A stretch of DNA of 64,000 nucleotides, taken from Paralvinella palmiformis. Lineage: Eukaryota; Annelida; Polychaeta; Terebellida; Alvinellidae. Positions 22,444-32,703 of this stretch are shown piece after piece. The DNA is taken from NCBI GenBank assembly GCA_025642065.1, contig JAODUP010001134.1, positions 98,501 through 162,500 of the forward strand, written 5' to 3'. Both the position numbers and the translations under genes were made by a program. Position 1 is the first letter of the stretch; every line of letters starts with the position of its first letter. The notes under the pieces are model-generated. The model had not been told where the DNA came from, did no database searches, and saw only the letters and a list, made by a program, of their open reading frames with translations.

Positions 22444-22697
22444 TATGTTGAAATAAGGCAATGCATTTATGGACATTTGCATAATATTCAACAGAAAGTG
22501 AGCATTTTATCTGTGTATGCATAAGCGTTATTAAACCGAAGGTCGTACCTCCATAATTTATGTGGAATTATTAATTACCAGCAGCATAGATTCTGATCAG
22601 CGTCCAACGAACTAGTGTACTGAAGCTCCTGTACTCGTTTACCTCTGCCCTCATTCATTCATTCTTCATTATACATGAAACTATGCTAATTAAGATG

Positions 22698-22703
22698 CTC
22701 TTG

Positions 22704-22754
<51 letters not shown>
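22698..22754. repeat. (TA)n(TG)n microsatellite, left of MITE
   Basis: Alternating TA then TG run ending at the MITE boundary. Confidence 0.95.
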
Positions 22755-22757
<3 letters not shown>

Positions 22758-22896
22758 AGTTAATCTGTATAATCAAGTAATATGTATTTTATCAGAAATA
22801 TTAAGGTAATACGTCTATTACTAACTGAGATTTAATACAGATTACCTGAAAATTTCAGGTAATATACATATCACCTGATTATACAGATTAACTGTA
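22755..22896. mobile_element. Palindromic MITE of about 142 bp
   Basis: The ends TACAGTTAATCTGTATAATC and GATTATACAGATTAACTGTA are perfect inverted repeats. The complementarity continues imperfectly to the centre, so almost the whole element can fold as one hairpin. It has no coding capacity. It is flanked on both sides by TA/TG microsatellite, suggesting insertion into an existing array. Confidence 0.75.
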
Positions 22897-22898
22897 GC

Positions 22899-22956
<58 letters not shown>
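22897..22956. repeat. (TA)n(TG)n microsatellite, right of MITE
   Basis: TA then TG run continuing on the other side of the MITE. Confidence 0.95.
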
Positions 22957-23178
22957 CTGATTCAACCTGAACCAGAGCTCTATGGCTCTATATAGGTGTG
23001 TCCATAAATTTGGGAAAAGGAGGTTAATTACACAATAATAATAACAAGCATGTACTGAAGAAGTAATATTTTCTCATAATAAATCAATAATAACATATCA
23101 ATATTAGCGGCCGTTTTGACTTGCATTTATATATTTTGTTAGTTTTCTTCTAATTCACACACAGAGAGAAAGAGAGAT

Positions 23179-23212
23179 GGGGGGGGGAGAGGGGGGGGGA
23201 GATATGGGGGGG
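23179..23212 (+). other. Potential G-quadruplex
   Basis: G runs of 9, 9 and 7 are separated by AGA and AGATAT, enough for four G3 tracts on the plus strand. It lies about 65 bp downstream of the small minus-strand candidate gene's stop codon. Confidence 0.5.
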
Positions 23213-23277
23213 ACTTTAATAAAATCCAAGCCCACAGCGAGCGTGATTATGTAATATACCAAAAAAGTATGTTCACG

Positions 23278-23641
23278 TTAAGAAATATCTTTTGCTCGAA
23301 ACTTCTTGACGAGCACAAAATCTGTAAAGCATACTTTGTTCCATTGACCCTCATCATATACGAAATGGTACATGGTGGAACAAAATAGATCCACTAGAGA
23401 AGTATATGTGGTATATAATGTTGTACTATTTAATTCTGTGTTTCCCTCACGAGGATTACTCACCCGGAAAATGTAGATCATAGAACGGCTTCTTCCAACG
23501 TTTATCGTGGTACCAAGTATCATAAATCATGACGGGTGCATCATACTCATCATCGCTGCGCGTTATCACTTGCCAAAACTGGTTTACGTTCATAACAGTC
23601 ACCCACAGTCGGGTTATATTCGTTCTATACGAATGAAACAT
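23278..23641 (-). CDS. Candidate two-exon gene, unidentified 97-residue protein
   Basis: Exon 1 is 23641-23464: an ATG and 59 codons plus one base, ending CCGG/gtgagt, a strong donor. Exon 2 is 23393-23278: acceptor acttctctag, 38 codons to TAA. The phases match (1 in, 1 out), leaving a 70-bp intron. The predicted protein is rich in Trp, Tyr, Phe and charged residues; parts read WYHDKRWKKPFYDLHFP and then VDLFCSTMYHFVYDEGQWNK. No signal peptide or membrane helix is obvious and I do not recognise the family. Support is the splice-site quality, the phase agreement and the residue composition. Against it are its short length and the absence of homology. It could be part of a longer gene or a chance frame. 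Confidence 0.42.
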
Positions 23642-24222
23642 CCCCGAATAAAATAAGTTAAGACGACCCGGTAGTTAGCTGACAGTTGTTGTCATAAATT
23701 GGTTTCCTTCTATTTTTAATCCTATTATTTAGTTAATTCAGGCCATTTTATTTATTTTGTTTCGATCGTTGTTTATTTATTTTTCAACCGACCGGGACGA
23801 ATGGCACTGGGCCGAAAGTTTGTTGTTTTCTTGTCTCGAATGTGTTCCACACATAATGTGTCCAGTTTTATTACGGCGTTATTGCCTCATTAATCATCAG
23901 CGCTAAACAATAATTCGGTTTTTCGTTTTTTAGCCTAAATACCACACATTGTGGGGGGGGGGTTCCTACTTCAGACGGCTTCTTTCCTCCTACCCTTTTG
24001 GTCAGAGAATAAGAGCACTAGCTGTAATGGCTACTGGCTATAATCTGAATTTCCTCGTATTTAAGCGGTTCCGTCTGTTGCCTAGCAACCGAGTTAACAC
24101 TTATCTTGAAGATCTTTCAGATTCACGAATTAGACATGTGTACTCGTGTTTTGTTATTTTTTTGTTATTTTTGTTTGTTTTTAAGCTGGTTTGGTGTTTG
24201 AACCCAGTATTTTAAGCACACA
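23642..24222. other. Upstream of small candidate gene
   Basis: Moderate CpG content (CGATCG, CCGACCGGGACGAATGGCAC). It could hold that gene's promoter. A G run lies at 23,951-23,961. No gene seen. Confidence 0.4.
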
Positions 24223-24225
24223 CAT

Positions 24226-24272
<47 letters not shown>
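24223..24272. repeat. (CA)n(TA)n microsatellite
   Basis: CA run directly followed by a TA run. Confidence 0.95.
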
Positions 24273-24276
<4 letters not shown>

Positions 24277-24304
24277 CAGAAGTGCATCTTATTTAGCATA
24301 GTTA

Positions 24305-24430
24305 GAGCAGACTGGTTGGATCATTGCGCTACAAAACTCCGTACCGTGGGTTCGAATCTTGCTCATGCCTGTGTTTGTGGGATGTTTCCTCGACCACGTC
24401 CCCCCTACCCAGTGTGATCAGTACCGAGTC
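24305..24430 (+). mobile_element. SINE family 3
   Basis: Head AGAGCAGACTGGTTGGATCA, B-box GGGTTCGAATCTTG, then CATGCCTGTGTTTGTGGGATG and TTTCCTCGACCACG, matching the 11.7-kb copy in reverse orientation. Confidence 0.6.
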
Positions 24431-24571
24431 TAAACAAACCAACTTACCAACCGACCGAGCACCGGCAAAGCAATCGTCAGGGATCGGTTCAGCCCGTTTC
24501 TCTGGGATATTTCATTCACCATACAGTGCTAAGACGAAATCAACTGATGATTTTATGTATCTGGGGTGTAT

Positions 24572-24752
24572 AGGGCGTCTCCGTGGTCTAACGGTATCGT
24601 GTTGGGTCACAGATCACTACCGCCTGAGTTCGAATCTATGCCTGGGTATATCCGAAGGTTGTTTCATCTTTGACTTCGCTTCATTACCTTTGGAGGTCGT
24701 TTGGCCCATTTAGCTTACCATATGCACAAAAGTGGCGGTAAACCACCAATTA
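24572..24752 (+). mobile_element. SINE family 1, near full length
   Basis: AGGGCGTCTCCGTGGTCTAA, CGGTATCGTGTTGGGTCACA, B-box GAGTTCGAATC, GAAGGTTGTTTCATCTTTGA, TTACCTTTGGAGGTCG and CCCATTTAGCTTACCATATG, ending near GGCGGTAAACCACCAAT. Confidence 0.9.
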
Positions 24753-25005
24753 CCGTCTCTGGGGAGTAGCACCTCGGGTATACATACCAACATTAAACAG
24801 CAGTGTAATAGTGAGTCTCGTTTTCTTTGGGTTTGTGTGGCATATTATGTGCTGCACATGTCAGAAAAGGCCATTTAATTGGTATTCAGTCATCGGATGG
24901 ATGGTTGATGTCTTACGGCCACGTTTGTGCACAAGGTTAGCTAAATGGGCCAAACAACCTCCTTTTTTCCGTGACTTATTTCCTGCGACTTTATTACCGG
25001 CCACC

Positions 25006-25037
<32 letters not shown>

Positions 25038-25884
25038 AGGCGCTGTACAAATTTGCTGTGGTTCAAAAGAAACCTATACATCAGAAGATTTCGATTCCAC
25101 AGATCAAGGCCTCAGCTTCATTCTAGATACCTAAATCAACCGTCAGAGAGAGGTCCGACAATTCCGAGGTTGTAAGTTGTCCGATCAGATTGGAAAGTTA
25201 GATCTTTTATGGGCTCTCGTCGTATCAACCAACTTAACAGTTTGTTGAACACGTAACAAAATATGTTGGGTACACTACCTACATATGGAAGCAGCGAGAT
25301 GGCTACGCTAACGACGAAGTAACAATTCTGTACAATGAATTATTACTAGACGTGATCCTCATACGTTTCCGTTCATCACTTATTGAACATTCATCCACGC
25401 CTAATTTAGTGTCACTAAGTACATTTTGTATATGCAGTTAGGTGTGCTGAGGTCTAATATAGAGCGCCTATCCACATGATCTATTTGACTTATAATCGAG
25501 TACTCCGAATTTCAGGCAGATTTCCGATACTGCGAATGACATGTACGGATTATAATAGCTATATATTCAATCATTTTCGTATATTATTGTAACCTAATTA
25601 CTCACAGTATGAAGAAAAACTCTGTTCGGAGCTGAATACCCAAGGAGAAGGAGCCCTCCCCCCTCATACATACACGGTCTTTTATTTTAATAATCGAGGT
25701 TTGAATCTCTAGAGAGCATCTGTCTCTCTATCCCTCGTGTGTGTGTGTGTGTGTGTGTGAAGCGGGATGCCACCCACCAGGGCACTCCGCGTTTGCACGA
25801 AGATAACCTTAAGTATTATATAACATACCTGTAACATCGACTCTGACACTACGATCAATTTGTTCAATCATACTGGGTCTAAAG
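24753..25884. other. Non-coding, SINE-tail fragment and microsatellites
   Basis: 24,904-24,960 is an inverted SINE tail fragment (TTACGGCCACGTTTGTGCAC). (TA)n lies at 25,006-25,033 and (GT)n at 25,737-25,759. No gene seen. Confidence 0.5.
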
Positions 25885-26030
25885 GGTCGTCTCCATGGCC
25901 TAGCGGGTAGCGCTGTTGCCAACAGATATCCAGCATCTGGGTTTAAAACCCATCCGAGCTGTGTTTGGAGGATGTTTAACTGTGGAAAGCAAATCGAGCC
26001 GTTTCTCCTACCCAAAAACTGTTTAGTGCT
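25885..26030 (+). mobile_element. SINE family 3-like
   Basis: GGTCGTCTCCATGGCCTAGC, GGGTAGCGCTGTTGCC, B-box GGGTTTAAAACCC, then CTGTGTTTGGAGGATGTTTA and TCCTACCC. The head resembles family 2 and the post-head segment family 3. Confidence 0.55.
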
Positions 26031-26322
26031 AGTGACACTTGAGACATGTGGCAGAGTGGCGAAGTCACAACTGATATGAAATCCCACAAAAAACAGACTT
26101 GAGTAGGATTCGAACCCAGAACCTGAGAAGGGTGTGCAAAGAAGTGGTCGTATTTCTTTTCGTACTCTATCTAGTGACACTAAACTTATTTTTTTGTGGA
26201 ATAGAATAAGAGAATATACTTTTATTTCCAACATCCACGATACAGACGATGTATACGACTTTGTGGGTCACTGTAGCAATAAAGCTGTCTGCTGACTGAC
26301 CCAGGATACTTAGAAGGCCCCC

Positions 26323-26363
<41 letters not shown>

Positions 26364-27534
26364 TGCGCGTGTGTGTGTTACAGATAATAAAAGCATGGGC
26401 TCAAGTTTCCGCGATGTTTATAAATCTTACAGAATTGTAACCAAACGACCGCTACCTAAATAGAAAATAAATGTGTGTGTGTGTGTGTGTGTGTTTATAT
26501 ATATATATATATATATATATATTAGTACATATGATATAATTTAGCTATAATTGAAAACAAAACATAGATATTAGCACATAATTCTAATACATCCGACAAT
26601 AGCAGTAATAGAAGAATGTTTACTCAACCTAAATAGCACGACTAGTTTCGTTTAAGAAACCCTTTTCAAGTGCATGCGTCCTTTTTAAAAGTTGTTTTCC
26701 TGGAGATGTGTTAATAGAAAACCTATTCAGAGCCCCAAGAGATATATTAATTCAGATAACGTTTTCTTAAATTTTACTAGAAACCCGTAAAATAGCTAGA
26801 TTTTGTGTTTAGAATAAGCCGTGATGATTCTATATTGAGAACCATTCAATTGTTCTTTTTGTTGCAGAATTTTCTAATGTTTAAAAAAATATTCTTGATG
26901 CTATATTAGCCCTTTTTGAAAATGGTACCAGAAAAATGGGACTACTTCATCGCTATCCGTTGGTTTGATAACATCCTCATATCTTTTCTTATTAAGATCT
27001 CCCTGTTCAAATGTACCTAGCTTAGACGAGCACTGATAATATTCCCTTTCAGTTGATATGCGAATTTTAAACGTGGCAATGTACGAAAGCATTCGTTCCA
27101 CATTTTGGGAATAGCATACAGCGATAATTTATTGGCAATATTAGTCTTGCACCTGGTTTCATACAAGAGATTAGAGTGGCTGGTTGCCGTCAATTAGGTA
27201 CATCGCGGCTAAACGTATACATATTTCATCAAATGAGCATGGAAAATATTTCGTGATGGAGTTAAGTACAAATATTAGCAATTGTACTGTATATTGGTCA
27301 GATGTTTTCATAATATTGAAAATTTTGAATAATGATAAGTTGAATGTTTGCGATAGATCATATGGGAATTATTACTAGAACAACTGTAAAAAGGTATATT
27401 TTGGTCTGTTGAGAACTTGGCGAGATGCAATATTCAGCTCCAATGACGTCACGCGGCTACCCTCGCTGCATCGGCGAGAATCCAATGTGGGTATCTCACT
27501 AATTTTCAGAATTAATCTAAAATGTGAAACGTTG
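26031..27534. other. Non-coding with two microsatellites
   Basis: (TC)n(TG)n at 26,321-26,379 and (GT)n(TA)n at 26,472-26,522. A CRE palindrome TGACGTCA lies at 27,444-27,451. No convincing exon. Confidence 0.45.
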
Positions 27535-27697
27535 TTGTTTTACGGCTAATTTTGTGAACTTGGTAGTCAAACTAGGCCAATCGATTTCCCAAATGAACTG
27601 TGAAACACCGCTCGGACATTGTCTAGCAGGGATTTGAACCCCGATCTTACGATGATGTGGTTAACCGTACAAACATCTAGGCCACTGAAACGTCCCC
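27535..27697 (-). mobile_element. Degenerate tRNA-headed SINE
   Basis: Minus strand: TGGCCTAGATGTTTGTACGG head remnant, B-box GGGGTTCAAATCCCTG, and a tail remnant ending at GCCGTAAAAC. Family 2-like but diverged. Confidence 0.55.
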
Positions 27698-27806
27698 GGA
27701 ACCACTTTGAAACACACAGAATAGTTTATATAGATCCATCTGTAATTCTGTTAAAGATAAATATTATATGTTCTCAAATAGAATGAATATGATTCAGTAG
27801 AGTTTG

Positions 27807-27807
<1 letters not shown>

Positions 27808-27849
<42 letters not shown>

Positions 27850-27900
27850 AATAATAATGATGATGATGTGGACGATGATGATGATGATGATGATGATGAA
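27808..27900. repeat. (TA)n(TG)n then (GAT)n
   Basis: A TA run, a short TG run, then a GATGATGATG run from 27,856. Confidence 0.9.
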
Positions 27901-28006
27901 TTATCGGCATAACGTCATCATGTCAGACGGTACCCAAGTTGTTGTTTACATTATGCTTTTCTTTCTGCTGCATCGCGATAACAAATCGAGCGTATGCTGA
28001 GCCTGG

Positions 28007-28007
<1 letters not shown>

Positions 28008-28048
<41 letters not shown>

Positions 28049-28056
28049 GGGGGGTA
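28008..28056. repeat. (TA)n(GA)n(G)n composite microsatellite
   Basis: Same order of motifs as at 22,178-22,226. Confidence 0.95.
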
Positions 28057-28247
28057 TATCTAGGATCCTATATATTATTCTTGGTAGCAAACAAGTATAT
28101 TGCCAAAAAAAGAAACGATCTAAATATAGCAAGATATTTACGTGAACAAATTTGTCAACTGTTCTTACTGACGTCAGTAGTGCGTAGAAAGAAAAGACTA
28201 ATAACGTCATCAACATTTGGTGTTAGCATCACCCATCCACCCCCTCC

Positions 28248-28313
28248 ACACACACACACACACGCACACACACACACACGCACATACACATACAGAGAAA
28301 GAGAGAGAGGGGG
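28248..28313. repeat. (CA)n ... (GA)n(G)n tract
   Basis: CA-rich run with ACGC interruptions followed by AGAGAAAGAGAG and a G run. Confidence 0.85.
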
Positions 28314-28384
28314 GTGGTGATAATATATATTTAGAGGTAGTATGTTATCCTCGGTAACGGGTCCTTGACCCCATTTAACAATCT

Positions 28385-29100
28385 ATATATAACATTATTT
28401 TCGCCACCACTACCACCTCAACAACTCTACCACCACCATCAACAATCACCACCAATAACACCACCACTACCACCATCAAGACCACCACTCCCACCATCAA
28501 GACTACCACCACTACCATCAAAAAATCCCCAAAACCCCCCTTACCATCCATCAAAAACCCACCAAAAAAACCACCCCCAATCCCCTAAAACCCCCTTACC
28601 ACTTAAACCCCAACTCAAAAAACCCCCAAACCAAATAAAACCAATTCCACCACCACTACCACCATCAAGACCACCACTACCACCATCAAGACCACCACCA
28701 CCACTACCACCATTAAGACCATCACGACCACCATCAAGACCACCACCACCACTACCACCATTAAGACCATCACTACCACCATCAAGACCACCACTACCAC
28801 CACCACTACCACCATTACCACCATCACGACCACCACTACCACCATCAAGACCACCACTACCACCATCAAGACCACCACCACCACTACCACCATTAAGGCC
28901 ATCACTATCACCATCAAGACCACCACTACCACCATCAAGACCACCATGACCACCACTACCACGACCAAGACCACCACTACCACCATCAAGACCACCACCA
29001 CTACCATCAGCACCACTACCACTACCACTATCAACACCACCAACACCAACACCATCACAGCTATCACCACTACCACAATCACCACTACCACAATCATATA
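28385..29100. repeat. ACC-rich minisatellite, about 700 bp
   Basis: Imperfect ACC/ATC triplets, in part organised as a 21-bp unit (CCACTACCACCATCAAGACCA). Both strands give long low-complexity frames (Pro/Ser/Arg and Val-only) that are repeat artefacts. It ends where the LINE begins. Confidence 0.9.
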
Positions 29101-29399
29101 ATAATAATCAAATCATTACAAAATCATGGATACCATCTCGGATAATTTAGGCAATTCTTTAATTGGATCTAAATCGTCTGTGAGGAATCTAGGTGTCATG
29201 TTCGACTCTACCATGACCATGGAACAACAGGTGAACGTTGTATGCAGATCATGTTATGGTCTACTACGGAAGATCGGTCGCATAAGACGCTACCTGTCTA
29301 ATGAAGCCACAACATCACTAATGAACAGAATTGTGACATCCCGTTTGGACAACCGTAATGCCCTGCTACACGACCAGTCCAATAACTTAATAGACAAAC

Positions 29400-29414
29400 T
29401 ACAGCGTGTCCAGA
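29400..29414 (+). repeat. Left target-site duplication of the nested SINE
   Basis: TACAGCGTGTCCAGA, identical to 29,605-29,619. Confidence 0.92.
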
Positions 29415-29604
29415 TCTCCAGATTGATTTATGTTTAACTGCCACTTTTGTGCACATCGTAAGCGAAATGGGCCGAGCGACCTCCAACGGTAATGAAGCGA
29501 AGTCAAAGATGAAACACCCTTCAGCGATGCTCACGCCCAGATTCGAACACGGGTGGTAGTGATCTGTATCCAACATGCTACCAGTTAGACCACGGAGGCG
29601 CCCT
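29415..29604 (-). mobile_element. SINE family 1 inserted in the LINE
   Basis: Minus strand: GGGCGCCTCCGTGGTCTAAC, B-box GTGTTCGAATCTG and the standard body and tail. It is flanked by a perfect 15-bp duplication of LINE coding sequence, the hallmark of target-primed reverse transcription. Confidence 0.93.
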
Positions 29605-29619
29605 TACAGCGTGTCCAGA
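29605..29619 (+). repeat. Right target-site duplication of the nested SINE
   Basis: TACAGCGTGTCCAGA, where LINE coding sequence resumes. Confidence 0.92.
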
Positions 29620-30163
29620 ATACAGTAGCACGCATTACCACCAGAACATCTCGCCGTGGTCACATCACACCAGTCCTCAAGGAATTTCACTGGCTACCCA
29701 TACGCTACAGGATCCAATACAAGATCCTGGCACACACATATGACGCTCAGAATGACTACTCATCTCTCTATATCAGGGGTTGGAAACTTTTTTGAGGGCA
29801 GAGCCAAATCGTAAAACTGGGTTTGGTCGGCGGGCCGGATGAGGCGCGAAGCGCCGAGTGGGGATGGGCGTGAAAGTGTGTCCCCCTCCCTCTAGCAGAG
29901 GTTTAAAAAAAGTCTTTCAAAATGAAGGTGTTTCGGAGCATCTGAGAACAAATGTCCCCATTTTATATGAAATTGTTTCGAACTGTATGGGTAGAGGAGT
30001 GTAATTTGGATTAAGCCCGTGGGTAACATGTATTTTCAAACGCAAGAAGCTGCATAATACATTGTGTGTCTACCATGACTTATACTTCTCACATATAGTA
30101 ACTTCATGAATGTTCATGATTACTGGTATATACTATAAACACAATTAAAAAGCAACGTTTAAT

Positions 30164-30650
30164 TTAATTTTCAATTGAATGCGCGGTCTGGTGGTGGGCT
30201 TGCTTCACCAACCCCTGAATATCAGGTTGTAGATGGGTGCACGCAAGCCTCAGACTACCCTCCAAATATGCATCAGTGAGTTCACTATGCGTTTTACTCT
30301 TTGCAAAAATCACTTTGGTGAACAGTTGTTACCATAGGTATGTGCTTCCGAGTAGTGCAACTGTCATTCCAGCGTGATGCATTAGTCCGGGGAACTGGTT
30401 GGCTGGAGCATATTGTTGGTAAAACTTAACTATCGCAACTTCATTAAACTTGCAAATAATGCAAAAGCCTGGTTGTTGGCTCGGAGATCTGCAAATAGAG
30501 TTTTGAATTGTTATCGCAGCCCCCCAACAAAAGCAACATACGTGGTGGCCTCATTAAGTTGACTTGCATATGTTTTGAAATATCTACCAAGAATGCCAAA
30601 TCCGACAACAATATTGGGTTTGACAGAAAACAGAAAAACATATTTGGTTT
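30164..30650 (-). pseudogene. hAT transposase C-terminal remnant
   Basis: Minus-strand fragments read DLAFLVDISKHM (near 30,590), then after frame changes SKTHSELTDAYLEGSLRLA, THLQPDIQGLVKQ and a TAA at 30,166-30,164. These match the C-terminal region of hAT transposases of the type domesticated in GTF2IRD2/ZBED-like proteins. Frameshifts and the loss of most of the protein show a pseudogene. Confidence 0.7.
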
Positions 30651-30786
30651 TTATCCAATATTATATCAGCATGGCATCCAACGAGGACTCTGATGGAATA
30701 AAAACACTATAAATCTCTGCGCCCGATGACCGTTATTACGAAAGAGGGTTCAAAATGCTAGCTAGCTACTGATTTGAGTAGGCACA

Positions 30787-30958
30787 GTGAGCTCAGGTGG
30801 CCTAGCGGTTAAGCACCCCCCCGCACTTGGTGCCAAGGGTCACAGATTCGATTCTGGCAAGAGGTCGAAACTTTTCCTGAGATTAATTTCTCGGCTCACA
30901 TCGTAGGTTGGTGACCACGTTAAATGGCGTTGCCGTCTCCACTGAATTAATAAAAAAT
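30787..30958 (+). mobile_element. SINE family 4, inside the hAT element
   Basis: GAGCTCAGGTGGCCTAGCGG, TTAAGCAC, B-box CACAGATTCGATTC, then TTAATTTCTCGGCTCACATC and GGTTGGTGACCACG, ending ATTAATAAAAAATAA. Head and body differ from families 1-3. Only one copy is in the window. Confidence 0.6.
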
Positions 30959-31370
30959 AAGGGGGGGGGGTGATATGATAAAGACCCCCTGAGGACGTAA
31001 AACACTCTGGCAGTGACCACCTTCAGGGTATTTCGGCTCCATCCTTCCGTACTGCTCTCCTGTGAGTGTTGGGAGGGGTAGGTTTCTCAACCACGCCAAC
31101 ATAGAGGCTATGCTGAATAAGCGACAGCCTGGGGATTCTCACTGAAAAACAAAGCAAGATTTGAGGAGGATTGAAAAAAACAACAACATTAGCCTATTGC
31201 CTACTCCGCAGCAAAGAAGAGTATGACAGGGGTTATTAGTCATCCGATTGTTTTGATAATTACGCGGCCAGTGACGGCCGAAAAACCAGAGTGTAAGTGA
31301 GAATGTCGATACTTTACAAATACAGGACAGAATAAGACCGCGAGCCGTAGGATGCCGATCCCCCCCCCCG
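30959..31370. other. Right part of the hAT element, no coding seen
   Basis: Mixed-composition sequence with G and C runs at 30,961-30,970 and 31,361-31,369. No recognisable transposase. Confidence 0.4.
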
Positions 31371-31612
31371 CTCTATATCAACTAATCGATGACATGCCGT
31401 ACGGATACAGACCGAGGTGAACTTTGAGATATCAGAATTTGTTGCCGTTAGTAACGCGTATGATACGAACGATTTATGGCAAAAGGTGTTTTAATCATGC
31501 TGCTCCAAGATTGTGGAATGCACTTCCCAGGAACATCAGGGAAGCAAGGACAATAAACACATTAAAAACGTGGATAAAGACTCACTTCTTTCTAGTCCGC
31601 TTTGACAATTAA

Positions 31613-32115
31613 TTGGCATCTAATCATTCGCTTTTAAATAATGTATATAATGTCCATTTTGTAAAACATTTTATATATATAACATTTAAATATTTTTGTT
31701 ATTAAATTTTATTTTACAAGTAAAACACTATTGAACGTGTTATACGATACTGTGGAAGGAGTGATACACAAATGTGGTATACTACTACTACTACTACTAA
31801 TAATAATAATAATAATAATAATTAAACTATCATCAACATCACCACCACAACTGTCATCACTACCACTATCACCAAGACAACCACTATCAATATGACTTTA
31901 GTTTGTACTTAAAATTAAAGTAAGTTATCATATAGCCCCCCCCCCACCTACTACCATCACACTACTACTACTACTACCACTGTCTCATCTGTTATAACAC
32001 ATCTAATTATTATAACTATAAGACAATATAAACAAGAAAACAGCAAATAAATGGACAACAGTTTGGGAATTTATCTGAGTCCAAAATAATGTTTGGTTTA
32101 TACGGCATACAGGAT
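31613..32115. other. LINE 3' flank and triplet repeats
   Basis: Likely LINE 3' UTR to about 31,730, then (ACT)n(AAT)n near 31,783-31,822 and ACC/ACT-rich patches at 31,837-31,985. Confidence 0.5.
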
Positions 32116-32517
32116 TTGCATTGTCAGTGTTTATCTTCCGGTTGTCTTTTGTCATTGTTTATCTTCCGGTTATATTTTGTCATTGTTTAGCTTCCGGTTA
32201 TCTTTTGTCATTTTTTATCTTCCGGTTGTCTTTTGTCATTGTTTATCTTCCGGTTGTCTTTTGTCTGTTTATCTTCCGGTTATGTTTTGTCATTGTTTAT
32301 CTTCCGGTTGTCTTTTGTCATTGTTTATCTTCCGGTTGTCTTTTGTCATTGTTTATCTTCCGGTTGTCTTTTGTCATTGTTTATCTTCCGGTTGTCTTTT
32401 GTCATTGTTTATCTTCCGGTTGTCTTTTGTCATTGTTTATCTTCCGGTTGTCTTTTGTCATTGTTTATCTTCCGGTTGTCTTTTGTCATTGTTTATCTTC
32501 CAGTTGTCTTCCAGTTG
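32116..32517. repeat. 28-bp minisatellite, about 14 copies
   Basis: Unit TTTATCTTCCGGTTGTCTTT + TGTCATTG. Because 28 is not a multiple of 3 and the unit lacks stops, all three plus frames stay open (96-146 residues), all artefactual. The core resembles that of the 33-bp array at 61-62.6 kb. Confidence 0.95.
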
Positions 32518-32703
32518 GATTGATGATTGACCTTTTACGGCCACTTTTGTACACAAGGTAGGCTAAATGGACCGAGCGACCTACAAAGGTAATGAAGCGA
32601 AGTCAAAGACGAAACACCCTTCAGATATACTCACGCCGAGATTCGAACTCAGGTGGTAGTGATCTGTAGTCCAACGCCCTACCAACTAGACAACGGAGGT
32701 GCC
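32518..32703 (-). mobile_element. SINE family 1 abutting the minisatellite
   Basis: Minus strand: GGGCACCTCCGTTGTCTAGT, TGGTAGGGCGTTGGACTACA, B-box GAGTTCGAATCTCGG, full body, and tail TCAATCATCAATCC directly against the 28-bp array. Confidence 0.9.

Larger units (their letters stand above)
29774..31370 (-). mobile_element. Decayed hAT transposon inserted in the LINE
   Basis: Starts CAGGGGTTGGAAACTTTTTT, followed by the GGCGGGCCGG-type subterminal sequence usual for hAT/Charlie elements, and ends in a C-rich degenerate inverted end. It is flanked by an exact 8-bp duplication, CTCTATAT (29,766-29,773 and 31,371-31,378), the hAT signature length. The two LINE halves join across it. It contains minus-strand transposase remnants and a SINE. 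Confidence 0.8.
29110..31612 (+). mobile_element. LINE 3' portion, broken by a SINE and a hAT element
   Basis: Three pieces in one orientation are 29,110-29,414, 29,620-29,765 and 31,379-31,612. They encode in order SVRNLGVMFDSTMTM, RRYLSNEATTSLMNRIVTSR (family pattern SRLDYCNALL), KLQRVQ, RRGHITPVLKEFHWLPIRYR, and after the gap RCFNHAAPRLWNALPRNIRE with LKTWIKTHFF. This is the thumb/C-terminal part of an L2/CR1-like reverse transcriptase. The catalytic FADD-box half is absent, and a one-base deletion and a TGA show decay. There is a stop at 31,612. Confidence 0.85.

Noticed and set aside
28365..29097. Long Pro/Ser-rich plus ORF and Val-rich minus ORF
   Set aside because: Both are readings of the ACC-rich minisatellite.
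30208..30217. CCAACCCCTG first taken as the right terminal repeat of the hAT element
   Set aside because: It is inside the transposase coding remnant (reads IQGLV on the minus strand) and is not followed by the CTCTATAT duplication, which lies at 31,371.
32093..32561. Repetitive ORFs of 96-146 residues
   Set aside because: Products of the 28-bp minisatellite, open in all three plus frames.
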